Shown: positions 29,801 to 42,300 of the stretch, in pieces
Layout: each line of letters opens with the position of its first letter
Numbering within the stretch: position 1 is the first letter of the stretch
Origin: Blattamonas nauphoetae
Taxonomy: Eukaryota > Preaxostyla > Oxymonadida
Assembly (NCBI GenBank): GCA_033064195.1
Contig: JARBJD010000484.1
Coordinates: forward strand, 1 to 43,233
Reading direction: 5' to 3'
DNA: 43,233 nucleotides
Notes under the pieces: generated by a model
What the model saw: only the letters and a program-made list of their open reading frames with translations
Databases searched by the model: none
What the model was told of the DNA's origin: nothing
Position numbers and translations under genes: made by a program

Positions 29801-32800
29801 GAAGCAGACTCTCGATGGAAGGATGTCAATTTGAAAAGAACAAGGCGGGGACATGCCTGAACACGGCAGAGAGAGGTGATGATGTTGTTCTGAAAGACTT
29901 CTCAAACGAACAACTCACACTCAATTTTACTGCCTTTGAATCGTTGTCCAAACTGCCCTTCCTCGTCAACGATTCCCATCCACTCGTCCCACCACCTCAC
30001 ACCCTCCACTTTGCGCAGAAAGGATTCAACATGCCTCTCGCTTGGTCTGCTCCCAACTTACTCCCCTACTCTCGCCTGTCTGACCTCACCCTCCAGTTCC
30101 TCCTCGGATCTCGTCTCCACAACAACGTCCACACAGCCGTCATCGCCACTAGCTTGTTCAACGAAACAATGACACCATTCTTCCTCAAGAATGCGTCCGT
30201 CAGTGTTCTTCTTCACATCCAATGTGTGATCAGCGTCACTCAGCCAAACAACGAGAGCTTCTGCTGCCTTCTCAATACTTCACTTTCACTGAAGTCTCTC
30301 TCACTTTCCTTCTCAGAGCTCAAGAATACAGCATTTTCAGTTGACGAGGATTCGTCGATTTCACTAACCTCAGTCAACATCACGTTCACAAACAAAACAC
30401 TCCCTCATCCTTTCATCGATTCGACAGGACGATCCACTCTCATCTGGGATGTCACCATCTCATCTGGTCTCTCGCTGGATGGTGTCTCTTTTGTGCAGCA
30501 TGTGCGATCAGCGAATGATGGAAACTTCACTTGGATTCGCACTCCAGTGTCGTCTGTCTCTCTCACCAATCAGAGCTTTCTTCATCTCGAAGGAATGAGC
30601 ACTCTGGACATCACATCAACAGTTTCAGTGCAAAACTTAACCTCGTCTTGTGATGGAAGTTTTCTGTTCGCGAAGAAGTCGAATGTCACCCTTTCAACTC
30701 TGAAAGTCTCGTCGTGTTCAGCCGTGAACGGTGGTTTCGCATTCTGCCCTCTGTGCAACGTGACGATCCTGGAGTCTGAGTTCACTTCTTGCTCAGCCCA
30801 GCATGGGGGAGTGATCTTTGTGGAACTGGACGGTGTGAACCAGCTCACATCGAAGTCCTTTTCACAATCTCACTCTCTTTTCAAGGATTGTGAGGCAACA
30901 GCGACGGATGGGAACGGAGCAGCAATCGGGAGAGGAGGAGCGATTTGTGTGACTGGAACAACAACTGCGAAGAATCCAGTGTACATGATTAGCTTTGCGT
31001 TTGGCAACAACACCGCCACATTCGGAAACGACATTTTTGTTGAGAAATCTATTCTGGGCGGGGAAGGGCCTGATCGTCTGAAAGGATCCGGAGGGGAATC
31101 GCGAAGTGACTGGCCTCACCTCGAAGTGGAAGGAATCACAAAAGAAGGAAACGAAAGCGAGTGGACTCGAATCTCCACATTCATCGACTTTCCAGAAATC
31201 AGTGTCTCTTCGAGCGGATCCAACGACGCAAAGTGCCGCTTTTCAATCTCTCCCTGCAAAACTCTCGACTATGCCTTTCGATATCTCAAATTGTTCTATC
31301 CGGACAACACGATTTATCCACGTTCAGCCCATCTGGATGCCAATCTAACGATGACATCGATCTCTTTCGAAGACGAAAACATGATGCTCAGAGGAGGAAA
31401 CTACCTCAAGATCACTTCAACAGGAGCGGCAGGGACGAACATGTTCGTCATCAATGGTGACTCTCGTCTCACCATGCAGTCCATCAGGTTCGAACACAAC
31501 ACCAACCACACGCTTGTTTCTGTCGCGTCCAGTGAGGGCTGGCTGGAGATACGTGGTTTTCAGGTGTCCATCCAATCAGGCACGTACTCCCAGTCTCTCA
31601 TCGCGTCTGTTGGATGTGGACTGTCAATTGATTCTTTTCGCTTCAACAATGGAACATCATCACGGCAAGTTACGTTCTCCTCCCCGCTGATCTCTTATCG
31701 CCCAACACCGTTACAAGAAGGAGGACTGGGATCAGCTCCTTTCTCCATCACAAACAGCTCCTTCAGAAATCTGACACTCGTCGACTCGTCCATCATTGTT
31801 GCCGAGACATCAGGCGACGTCACATTCCAAAAGACCAATTTCACAGAAATCCAGAATGTGTCAGAGAAGGGGATCTTTCTCCATCTGAAAGGATACAACT
31901 TCAAACAACAAATCAATCCTGAGAGTTGGGACAGCAGTTTCAAAAGCGAACAACACGCCGCGCATCTCGGGGAGGACACATCGCTCGCTGAGACACACAA
32001 GTGGAGAACCGGATCCATTGTGTATTGGCTGTTCTCGCCATCGGAAGTGATTGTTGTGAATGCGAGTGACTCAAACGCAGTTGATCATCCGAATTGTGGA
32101 TCGACCGAGTTCGAGTGCTCAACACTCGACGCAGCCTTGGAATCGTCCTCTCTCAACTCTCTCGAAGTGATCAATGTCTCGTCGCCTTCTTCGCTGAAGA
32201 GGATGATGACAGTGAATGACAAACGAGAAGTTCGATCGTCGAGCACAACTCAACAAACAGTCACTGTTGCTCTCGATTCGGGGATCACTGTCAAAGAGGG
32301 AGAGCTCACGTTTCTCAGCATCCAGTTCAGCGCTGCCAATTCATCAGCATTCTCGAATGGTGGAAACACTCGTTCTGCTTCACTGTTCGTTGTGGATTCA
32401 GGATCTCTGTCGCTGAACTCGTGTTGGCTGTCGTCGTTCACACTGGACTCGTGTCTGCTGATCTCTCACACAGGTGGGTCTCTGTCGCTCACGGGATGCG
32501 AGTTGAGTTCGATTGAGCGAGTTTCGGGGAAAGGATTGATTCTGTCGACGACGATGACAAGTGGGATGGGATTGACGATGGATGGAGTGAAGTTGTCGTC
32601 GCTGGCTTGTTCGTCGGAATCGCCTGCTGTTCTGCTGAATTTGTCGTCGCCCACACCTGCCTCACCCTTGCCTTCGTTCTCTCTTACGAATCTGAAATTT
32701 GAACGAACAGAAGGGCAAGAGTCGTCGAGTCATTTTGTGTGTATTATTGGTCGGAACATGTCTCGGATGATTTCGGAGGAAGACGCGAGATTCTCAGGAT

Positions 32801-35442
32801 CTTATTGGAGTGAGTCGAATGAGAACGATCTGTGGAGTGTGGACGAAGAATGGAACTTGTCGGTGTCGCTGCTGTTCTATCTTGTGAGGCAAGAAGGGCC
32901 AGTGCGAGTTAGGCGAGGGGGATCTGATGTGGAAAGGTGTGGATACCTGAATGTGTGGTGCAAGTCAGTTGAGCGAGCGATTTGGCGAACGACGAACCGT
33001 ACAGTTTGTGAAATTGAGATTTTGGGAGATTCGGATCTGTCATCTGGAGTTACGGCGACTGGGAATGTTTCTGTGAGAAAAGGAGAAGATGGAGCGATTC
33101 TGCATGTTTCATCAGTTGGGAGTGTGACAACAGCGGCGCACCACAGTCTGATGATGGAAGAACTGTCGATCATGCTTTCGCCCACGCACACAGCGGATGC
33201 TGTGATCATTGTTCCAGTTTCTGGATCAGCGACACTGAATGAGATTGTGGTGAAATCGTCGTCGTTGGGAGGGAGTGATGGTACACTTGTTCGTGTTCAG
33301 GGAGGAAGGGCGGACATTGAGGATTTGTGGATGGAATGTGAGCTGAAAGAGAACAGTCATTTTGTTGAGATTGTTTGTGGTCGATTGAGTGTGTCGAGAG
33401 TTGGAGTGAAGAATGGGGTTGGGGTTGAGAGTTCGCTTGTGTGGATGGAGGGAGGAAATGTGAGTGTGTCTGGATTATGGATTGTTGGAGTTTCGTCGAT
33501 TTCAGGTCATCTTGTTTCAGCGTCAGGAACATCAGCAGTTGTGAAAGACATTGCTCTCTCGCAGATCTCGTTCCTGTCCGCTCCGTTCGTGTTCTCGTCG
33601 CTGGAGTCGTGCTCGATTTCGAATATTTCGATTGCCGATTTCTCATCTGGAGTTCTGATTGATGGAAAAGATGTCGCATCGTTCAACTTAGAAACTAGTC
33701 GCTTTTCTGGACCAACAAAATCGTCTCAGTCTTCGTGCAACGATCTCCCCAATTTGTGTTCCTGGACCGATTCATCCATTATTCTGCGCAACTGTTCATC
33801 TTCGTTTCACACTGTCGAAATGAAACATCTTCCGATGGGGGCTGTCTCGATAGATGGAGGCCAACTAACTCTCACATCTTGCACTTTCATTCACAACTCA
33901 CCAACCAATCCTGATTTCCCTTCGCTTCATCGGAATGTGTTCTGTTCAGATGGGAAAGTGTCGATTGAAGCAGTTTGAGGGGGAGATGGCCATTCATCGC
34001 CGCATCATTGGATCTCGACTCACAACTGTTCCGTTGAGAAGGAAGACAAGATCCTTCCTGCTCCGTTCTTCGTCCCATCCCTCTCGTCCAACACGTCAAC
34101 CTCGAAGTTCAACACGACAGAGCAGAAGTTTGACATTGTGTTGAAAGGGGAGACATTCGTCCCGTGTGGTCTGTCTCTCGAAGTGTTCGAACGGATCGCA
34201 CATTCCAAAACAGAATTCTCGGAAGGCGAACATGTTTTGGTGGAGTTGGATCCATCCGAAGTGACAACTTGGAAGGAGGACACAATCGAACTGTCTCTCC
34301 ATCAGTCAACAATCTCATCTCTGAACAGGAAACACGATCTGCATTGTCGAGTGCTGTTTGGAGAGAGTGGGAAGACAGACTCGTTCTCGCTGACGGGAGT
34401 GAAGGGGAAGATGTCGCAGGCTGGTCGAATTGTGTCGATTGTTGTTCCGATTGTGTGCTCCGTCGTTCTCCTCCTCATCCTTCTCGTCGTCGTGCTTGTT
34501 CTGGTTTGCCGACGTCACCAAAAGAAGACGATTCAAGAACAGTCGAAGCAGTTGAACGAACTGGACGAATGCCAAGTCGAAGTGAAAGAGGACGATATTG
34601 ACAACCATTCGACCATCAAACCGTTCTTCACCGCGTCGGTCGAGACACTCCATCCACACTCCCTCAACATGATCAGCAATGGTGTCGCTCAGGACCAGCC
34701 AGAGATCTCGTCCACTCGACCGCAGTGCATCGAATATGTCGACGTCTTGAAATGTGAAGGCGAGCCGGCTGTGGTTCGAGTTGATGCGAAGAAGACGCTT
34801 TACTCAGCGCTCCACTTTGAGAAGACGCTTACTCTGCCGAAGATGGAGATCCGAAGACAGTTGGTGGCTGGGCTGGATCGACTCGTCCAACACAATCCAT
34901 TCAGCGACGTCCTGACTCAACTCTCGTCGCACTGGATCCTCGTTGACTCTTCTGGCTCAGTTTGCCTGAAGCTGGATCAGCACACAAACGAGATGGGTTT
35001 GACAACGGTGGAGATTGCGAATCGGAAGAAGATGCGAGAAGAGGACCGTCGTTGGAGTGCGCCTGAACAGATTGATGAAGAAATGGACCACAAGAACAAA
35101 GACGAGAAAGAGAAAGCGTCGCAAGCAGTTCCTTTTGATCCTCTGAAGGCGTCGGTTTTTAGGCTTGGCCTTGTGTTGTGGGAATTAGAGACTGGAGTTG
35201 TGCCGTTTGGGGAGCTGGATGCGGTGAATGCGAGTCGGCAAGTGAAAGGAGGCCAAGTGCCGCTGATTGAGAATTGGGAAGACACTTCGCTGGCATCGAT
35301 TGTTGGAGAGTGTCTCTCTTTCGACCCGAACGAACGCCCCTCACTCTCTGATCTCAAAAAGCACTTCTCATCCTCATCAACACCACTTGATCCTCCAAAT
35401 GTTCAACAACAGCCAATCGCGTCAGTCGCTGTGACTGGTTGA
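26840..35442 (+). pseudogene. Giant surface protein gene: signal peptide, beta-helix repeats, transmembrane helix, pseudokinase; near-intact with two interruptions
   Basis: The ATG at 26840 starts a clear signal peptide (M-S-L-L-L-I-V-L-S-I-S-G-V). The frame runs to a TGA at 29522-29524. The coding sense continues in another frame (visible from about 29,512) to a TGA at 33976-33978, and then stays in that same frame to a TGA at 35440-35442. The ectodomain (about 2,500 residues) is Ser/Thr/Asn-rich with recurring short strands typical of right-handed beta-helices, plus blocks such as S-S-G-S-N-D-A-K-C-R-F. A transmembrane helix lies at about 34,420-34,515, followed by a basic stop-transfer. 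The cytosolic end (about 34,740-35,360) has W-S-A-P-E-Q, L-G-L-V-L-W-E-L and N-E-R-P-S-L, as in TKL-type kinase C-lobes. It lacks HRD (S-S-H-W-I-L-V-D), DFG and a clear Gly loop, so it is a pseudokinase. Both interruptions recur in the inverted copy. Expression as separate pieces, or readthrough, cannot be excluded. Confidence 0.75.
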
Positions 35443-36038
35443 CCAGTCTCGATGACAACCTCACTTCACATCACATCTGCACGTCACACTGTCTTCATTC
35501 CGAACACCGATCACCTCACTTTCTTCTTTCTCTGCTGATCTCGTCTCACTATCATTCTCTTCTAACATTTCATCCCGAGTAGTCATAGCACTCAGCGGAT
35601 CCTCTTCAGAACCACCACTTCATCTCACTCGACATTGCATGAGTTTCTATTTCTTCCTGATCGACACGTTGATCATTCTTGAGTTTGTCCTCACCGCATC
35701 TTGTTTGATTTCCAACCTCACTGTGAACTCACACTCTCCATCTGCATAACGCCTTTCCTCTCACATTTCGAGTAACGGCTCTTTTGTTTGTCCGAGCAGG
35801 CAGGAGAATGTGTCTTCACACGTTGGATTGTCCATCATTCAGCATTCTGACGTTTTTCGATGTCGTGGATTCCCCTGAATCTCGTATCTTGCCTTCACTT
35901 GCGTCTTTTCGTGTTCTGTGGTCACTTCCATGCACTCAGACACCACTTCTCCATCAGGTTCTATTGGACAAGTGTTTCTCCTTTCCAGAAGAATCAACTT
36001 CATTATTCTTCTCTTCGTCATTTTCTCTCCATTTCACA
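29095..36038 (+). repeat. Left arm of a giant inverted repeat
   Basis: Every coordinate x here pairs with 72,356 minus x in the inner part of the right arm (for example 34,138-35,442 with 36,914-38,218, and 35,839-36,021 with 36,335-36,517). The inner edge is sharp: the identical sequence ends ...TCTCCATTTCACA at 36,038. Outward, accumulated indels shift the pairing by 28 bp by 29,095. The true outer end of the duplication is unknown, because the right arm stops at the window edge. It contains most of the beta-helix/pseudokinase gene. Confidence 0.95.
35443..36038. other. 3' flank of the pseudokinase gene inside the palindrome
   Basis: T/C-rich plus-strand sequence following the stop. On the minus strand, about 36,035-35,840, two overlapping frames look protein-like (E-N-D-E-E-K-N-N-E-V-D-S-S-G-K-E-K; and E-H-E-K-T-Q-V-K-A-R-Y-E-I). 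The same is true, mirrored, at 36,320-36,517. A decayed 3' end of another gene is possible; no CDS is called. Confidence 0.3.
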
Positions 36039-36317
36039 ACTCAAAATTCACTCACCATTATTCTCATACAATCATGTCCACCAATCATCCATTCAAAGGA
36101 GTCATGACAGATAAACACATAGACGAACCTCAAGGTCACCTCCAAACCCTGAAAAGACACGTTTTATTTGTTGTGGTTCCGATCTGCACTTCTTCTTTCA
36201 ATCATTGACAATGAAGACCAACTGTCACAGGGGTTCCAATCGTTTGTAGGATTCAGTGAACACCTCATCACAATGAGGGGATGATCGCATAAACAAAACG
36301 ATGAGTGAACTCTGTGA
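36039..36317. other. Spacer at the centre of the palindrome
   Basis: 279 bp that do not mirror each other, apart from a short weak similarity at the very edges (TTCACTCA at 36,047-36,054 and its counterpart). The symmetry centre is 36,178. No gene, tRNA or transposon end was recognised in it. Confidence 0.8.
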
Positions 36318-39300
36318 TGTGAAATGGAGAGAAAATGACGAAGAGAAGAATAATGAAGTTGATTCTTCTGGAAAGGAGAAACACTTGTCCAATAGAACCT
36401 GATGGAGAAGTGGTGTCTGAGTGCATGGAAGTGACCACAGAACACGAAAAGACGCAAGTGAAGGCAAGATACGAGATTCAGGGGAATCCACGACATCGAA
36501 AAACGTCAGAATGCTGAATGATGGACAATCCAACGTGTGAAGACACATTCTCCTGCCTGCTCGGACAAACAAAAGAGCCGTTACTCGAAATGTGAGAGGA
36601 AAGGCGTTATGCAGATGGAGAGTGTGAGTTCACAGTGAGGTTGGAAATCAAACAAGATGCGGTGAGGACAAACTCAAGAATGATCAACGTGTCGATCAGG
36701 AAGAAATAGAAACTCATGCAATGTCGAGTGAGATGAAGTGGTGGTTCTGAAGAGGATCCGCTGAGTGCTATGACTACTCGGGATGAAATGTTAGAAGAGA
36801 ATGATAGTGAGACGAGATCAGCAGAGAAAGAAGAAAGTGAGGTGATCGGTGTTCGGAATGAAGACAGTGTGACGTGCAGATGTGATGTGAAGTGAGGTTG
36901 TCATCGAGACTGGTCAACCAGTCACAGCGACTGACGCGATTGGCTGTTGTTGAACATTTGGAGGATCAAGTGGTGTTGATGAGGATGAGAAGTGCTTTTT
37001 GAGATCAGAGAGTGAGGGGCGTTCGTTCGGGTCGAAAGAGAGACACTCTCCAACAATCGATGCCAGCGAAGTGTCTTCCCAATTCTCAATCAGCGGCACT
37101 TGGCCTCCTTTCACTTGCCGACTCGCATTCACCGCATCCAGCTCCCCAAACGGCACAACTCCAGTCTCTAATTCCCACAACACAAGGCCAAGCCTAAAAA
37201 CCGACGCCTTCAGAGGATCAAAAGGAACTGCTTGCGACGCTTTCTCTTTCTCGTCTTTGTTCTTGTGGTCCATTTCTTCATCAATCTGTTCAGGCGCACT
37301 CCAACGACGGTCCTCTTCTCGCATCTTCTTCCGATTCGCAATCTCCACCGTTGTCAAACCCATCTCGTTTGTGTGCTGATCCAGCTTCAGGCAAACTGAG
37401 CCAGAAGAGTCAACGAGGATCCAGTGCGACGAGAGTTGAGTCAGGACGTCGCTGAATGGATTGTGTTGGACGAGTCGATCCAGCCCAGCCACCAACTGTC
37501 TTCGGATCTCCATCTTCGGCAGAGTAAGCGTCTTCTCAAAGTGGAGCGCTGAGTAAAGCGTCTTCTTCGCATCAACTCGAACCACAGCCGGCTCGCCTTC
37601 ACATTTCAAGACGTCGACATATTCGATGCACTGCGGTCGAGTGGACGAGATCTCTGGCTGGTCCTGAGCGACACCATTGCTGATCATGTTGAGGGAGTGT
37701 GGATGGAGTGTCTCGACCGACGCGGTGAAGAACGGTTTGATGGTCGAATGGTTGTCAATATCGTCCTCTTTCACTTCGACTTGGCATTCGTCCAGTTCGT
37801 TCAACTGCTTCGACTGTTCTTGAATCGTCTTCTTTTGGTGACGTCGGCAAACCAGAACAAGCACGACGACGAGAAGGATGAGGAGGAGAACGACGGAGCA
37901 CACAATCGGAACAACAATCGACACAATTCGACCAGCCTGCGACATCTTCCCCTTCACTCCCGTCAGCGAGAACGAGTCTGTCTTCCCACTCTCTCCAAAC
38001 AGCACTCGACAATGCAGATCGTGTTTCCTGTTCAGAGATGAGATTGTTGACTGATGGAGAGACAGTTCGATTGTGTCCTCCTTCCAAGTTGTCACTTCGG
38101 ATGGATCCAACTCCACCAAAACATGTTCGCCTTCCGAGAATTCTGTTTTGGAATGTGCGATCCGTTCGAACACTTCGAGAGACAGACCACACGGGACGAA
38201 TGTCTCCCCTTTCAACACAATGTCAAACTTCTGCTCTGTCGTGTTGAACTTCGAGGTTGACGTGTTGGACGAGAGGGATGGGACGAAGAACGGAGCAGGA
38301 AGGATCTTGTCTTCCTTCTCAACGGAACAGTTGTGAGTCGAGATCCAATGATGCGGCGATGAATGGCCATCTCCCCCTCAAACTGCTTCAATCGACACTT
38401 TCCCATCTGAACAGAACACATTCCGATGAAGCGAAGGGAAATCAGGATTGGTTGGTGAGTTGTGAATGAAAGTGCAAGATGTGAGAGTTAGTTGGCCTCC
38501 ATCTATCGAGACAGCCCCCATCGGAAGATGTTTCATTTCGACAGTGTGAAACGAAGATGAACAGTTGCGCAGAATAATGGATGAATCGGTCCAGGAACAC
38601 AAATTGGGGAGATCGTTGCACGAAGACTGAGACGATTTTGTTGGTCCAGAAAAGCGACTAGTTTCTAAGTTGAACGATGCGACATCTTTTCCATCAATCA
38701 GAACTCCAGATGAGAAATCGGCAATCGAAATATTCGAAATCGAGCACGACTCCAGCGACGAGAACACGAACGGAGCGGACAGGAACGAGATCTGCGAGAG
38801 AGCAATGTCTTTCACAACTGCTGATGTTCCTGACGCTGAAACAAGATGACCTGAAATCGACGAAACTCCAACAATCCATAATCCAGACACACTCACATTT
38901 CCTCCCTCCATCCACACAAGCGAACTCTCAACCCCAACCCCATTCTTCACTCCAACTCTCGACACACTCAATCGACCACAAACAATCTCAACAAAATGAC
39001 TGTTCTCTTTCAGCTCACATTCCATCCACAAATCCTCAATGTCCGCCCTTCCTCCCTGAACACGAACAAGTGTACCATCACTCCCTCCCAACGACGACGA
39101 TTTCACCACAATCTCATTCAGTGTCGCTGATCCAGAAACTGGAACAATGATCACAGCATCCGCTGTGTGCGTGGGCGAAAGCATGATCGACAGTTCTTCC
39201 ATCATCAGACTGTGGTGCGCCGCTGTTGTCACACTCCCAACTGATGAAACATGCAGAATCGCTCCATCTTCTCCTTTTCTCACAGAAACATTCCCAGTCG

Positions 39301-42300
39301 CCGTAACTCCAGATGACAGATCCGAATCTCCCAAAATCTCAATTTCACAAACTGTACGGTTCGTCGTTCGCCAAATCGCTCGCTCAACTGACTTGCACCA
39401 CACATTCAGGTATCCACACCTTTCCACATCAGATCCCCCCTCGCCTAACTCGCACTGGCCCTTCTTGCCTCACAAGATAGAACAGCAGCGACACCGACAA
39501 GTTCCATTCTTCGTCCACACTCCACAGATCGTTCTCATTCGACTCACTCCAATAAGATCCTGAGAATCTCGCGTCTTCCTCCGAAATCATCCGAGACATA
39601 TTCCGACCAACAATACACACAAAATGACTCGACGACTCTTGCCCTTCTGTTCGTTCAAATTTCAGATTCGTAAGAGAGAACGAAGGCAACGGTGAGGAGG
39701 TGTGGGCCACGACAAATTCAGCAGAACAGCAGGCGATTCCGACGAACAAGCCAGCGACGACAACTTCACTCCATCCATCGTCAATCCCATCCCACTTGTC
39801 ATCGTCGTCGACAGAATCAATCCTTTCCCCCAAACTCGTTCAATCGAACTCAACTCGCATCCCGTGAGCGACAGAGACCCACCTGTGTGAGAGATCAGCG
39901 GACACGAGTCCAGTGTGAACGACGACAGCCAACACGAGTTCAGCGACAGAGATCCTGAATCCACAACGAACAGTGAAGCAGAACGAGTATTTCCACCATT
40001 CGAGAAAGCTGATGAATTGGCAGAGCTGAACTGGATGCTGAGAAACGTGAGGTCCCCTCTTTGACTGTGATCCCCCGAATCGAGAGCAACAGTGACTGTT
40101 TGTTGAGTTGTGCTCGACGATCGAACTTCTCGTTTGTCATTCACTGTCATCATCTCTTCCAGCGAGGAAGGCGACGAGACAGTGATCACTTCGAGGGAGT
40201 TGAGAGGACGATTCCAAGGCTGCGTCGAGCGTTGAGCACTCGAACTCGGACGATCCACAATTCGGGTGATCAACTGCGTTTGAGTCACTCGCATTCACAA
40301 CAATCACTTCCGATGGCGAGAACAGCCAATACACAATGGATCCGGTTCTCCACTTGTGTGTCTCAGCGAGCGATGTGTCCTCCCGAGATGCGCGGCGTGT
40401 TGTTCCCTTTGAAACTGCTGTCCCAACTCTCAGGATTGATTTGTTGTTTGAAGTTGTATCCTTTCAGATGGAGAAAGACCCCTTCTCTGACACATTCTGG
40501 ATTGCTGTGAAATTGGTCTTTTGGAATGTGACGTCGCCTGATGTCTCGGCAACAATGATGGACGAGTCGACGAGTGTCAGATTTGTGAAGGAGCTGTTTG
40601 TGATGGAGAAAGGAGCTGATCCAAGTCCTCCTTCTTGTAACGGTGTTGGGCGATAAGAGATCAGCGGGAGGAGAACGTAACTTGCCGTGATGATGTTCCA
40701 TTGTTGAAGCGAAAAGAATCAATTGACAGTCCACATCCAACAGACGAGATGAGAGCTGTGAGTACGTGCCTGATTGGATGGACACCTGAAAACCACGTAT
40801 CTCCAGCCAACCCTCACTGGACGCGACAGAAACAAGCGTGTGGTTGGTGTTGTGTTCGAACCTGATGGACTGCATGGTGAGACGAGAGTCACCCTTGATG
40901 ACAAACATGTTCGTCCCTGCCGCTCCTGTTGAAGTGATCTTGAGGTAGTTTCCTCCTCTGAGCGTCATGTTTTCGTTTTCGAAAGAGATCGATGTCATCG
41001 TTAGATTGGCGTCCAGATGAGCTGAACGTGGATAAATCGTGTTGTCCGGATAGAACAATTTGAGATGTCGAAAGGCATGGTCGAGAGTTTCGCAGGGATA
41101 GATTGAAAAACGGCACTTTGCGTCGTTGGATCCGCTCGAAGAGACACTGATTTCTGGAAAGTCGATGAAAGTGGAGATTCGTGAGTCCACTCGCTTTCGT
41201 TTCCTTCTTTTGTGATTCCTTCCACTTCGAGGTGAGGCCAGTCACTTCGCGATTCCCCTCGGATCCTTTCAGACGATCAGGCCCTTCCCGCCCAGAATAG
41301 TTTTCTCAACAAAAATATCGTTTCCGAGAATGTGGCCGTGTTGTTCGCCAAACGCAAAGCTAATCATGTACACTGGATTCTTCGCAGTTGTTGTTCCAGT
41401 CACACAAATCGCTCCTCCTCTCCCGATTGCTGCTCCGTTCGCATCCGTCGCTGTTGCCTCACAATCCTTGAAAGAGAGTGAGATTGTGAAAAGGACTTCG
41501 ATGTGAGCTGGTTCACACCGTCCAGTTCCACAAAGACCACTCCCCATGCTGGGCTGAGCAAAGTGAACTCAGACTCCAGGATCGTCACGTTGCACAGAGG
41601 GCAGAATGCGAAACCACCGTTCACGGCTGAACACGACGAGACTTTCAGAGTTGAAAGGGTGACATTCTGATTTCTTCGCGAACAGAAAACTTCCATCACA
41701 AGACGAGGTTAAGTTTTGCACTGAAACTGTTGATGTGATGTCCAGAGTGCTCATTCCTTCGAGATGAAGAAAGCTCTGATTGGTGAGAGAGACAGACGAC
41801 ACTGGAGTGCGAATCCAAGTGAAGTTTCCATCATTCGCTGATCGCATGCTGCACAAAAGACACCATCCAGCGAGAGACCAGATGAGATGGTGACATCCCA
41901 GATGAGTGGATCGTCCTGTCGAATCGATGAAAGGATGAGGAGTGTTTTGTTTGTGAACGTGATGTTGACTGAGGTTAGTGAAATCGACGAATCCTCGTCA
42001 ACTGAAAATGCTGTATTCTTGAGCTCTGAGGAAGGAAAGTGAGAGACTTCAGTGAAAGTGAAGTATTGAGAAGGCAGCAAGCTCTCGTTGTTTGGCTGAG
42101 TGACGCTGATCACACATTGGATGTGAAGAAGAACACTGACGGACGCATTCTTGAGGAAGAATGGTGTCATTGTTTCGTTGAACAAGCTAGTGGCGATGAC
42201 GGCTGTGTGGACGTTGTTGTGGAGACGAGATCCGAGGAGGAACTGGAGGGTGAGGTCAGACAGGCGAGAGTAGGGGAGTAAGTTGGGGAGCAGACCAAGC

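Noticed and set aside
34315-34659. Minus-strand Asp/Glu/Asn-rich open frame opposite the transmembrane region
   Set aside because: Antisense of the Leu/Val-rich helix; the same frame appears mirrored in the other arm only because the DNA is duplicated.
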